In this document: one piece after another, positions 63,991 through 64,000 of the stretch | Layout of the letters: each line of letters opens with the position of its first letter | Position numbering within the stretch: position 1 is the first letter of the stretch | Assembly (NCBI GenBank): GCA_947652605.1 | Contig: OX393583.1 | Coordinates: 6,241,222 to 6,305,221 of the forward strand | Direction: 5' to 3' | Source: Elmis aenea | Lineage: Eukaryota; Arthropoda; Insecta; Coleoptera; Elmidae | DNA: 64,000 nucleotides | Made by a program: the position numbers and the translations under genes | The notes under the pieces: model-generated | Told to the model about the DNA's origin: nothing | Database searches by the model: none | Seen by the model: only the letters and a program-made list of their open reading frames with translations

Positions 63991-64000
63991 AGACATCAGC

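Overview
This window looks like AT-rich, intron-bearing insect nuclear DNA. A beetle is my guess from the style of the dispersed ACAGGGTG/CACCCTGT repeats, but that is an inference and not proven. The identity anchor is strong. Positions 0.68-6.34 kb carry the conserved miR-100, let-7, miR-125 cluster in its usual order on the + strand. Six compact housekeeping or regulatory genes follow, and then a 26-kb gene-poor, repeat-rich region.

Layout. 0-6.4 kb: let-7 complex, with a retrotransposon fragment, fold-back elements, a tRNA-type SINE, a decayed transposon ORF and a short diverged tandem repeat. 7.4-8.8 kb: FANCL (+). 9.86-10.77 kb: a cytochrome b5 reductase-like oxidoreductase (-). It is divergent from, and shares a 275-bp promoter with, RpS3A (+, 11.05-12.88 kb), whose introns 1 and 3 hold two related box C/D snoRNAs. 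14.15-16.17 kb: zinc transporter ZIP9 (+). 16.60-21.75 kb: the YY1/pleiohomeotic Polycomb DNA-binding protein (+), with clustered YY1/Pho core motifs at its start and in intron 1. 24.83-28.80 kb: RRP1/Nop52 rRNA-processing factor (+). 29.67-35.30 kb: eIF4H (+), whose last intron holds a 2.7-kb hAT-like element with another fold-back element nested inside it. RpS3A with its snoRNAs, RRP1 and eIF4H all serve ribosome production or translation. The other genes have no evident pathway link to each other.

37.4-64 kb: no recognisable protein gene. The region contains several diverged copies of one set of exon-like cassettes. Copies lie on the + strand at 37.4-44 kb and on the - strand at 50.9-57.1 and 62.3-63.4 kb. 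Splice-site dinucleotides are kept at matching positions while the sequence between drifts. Five copies of a stem-loop, each exactly 93 nt long with 19-nt arms, sit at the same place in each cassette. Between the two arms of this inverted duplication lie a 295-bp satellite, a roughly 3.7-kb satellite built of 326-bp units that are themselves two diverged 163-bp halves, and two minisatellites. I read the locus as an amplified, fast-evolving, probably non-coding multi-exon gene. It is the best candidate in the window for something undescribed. Non-LTR retrotransposon fragments, a dead mariner-like element with an empty-site counterpart, and SINEs fill the rest.
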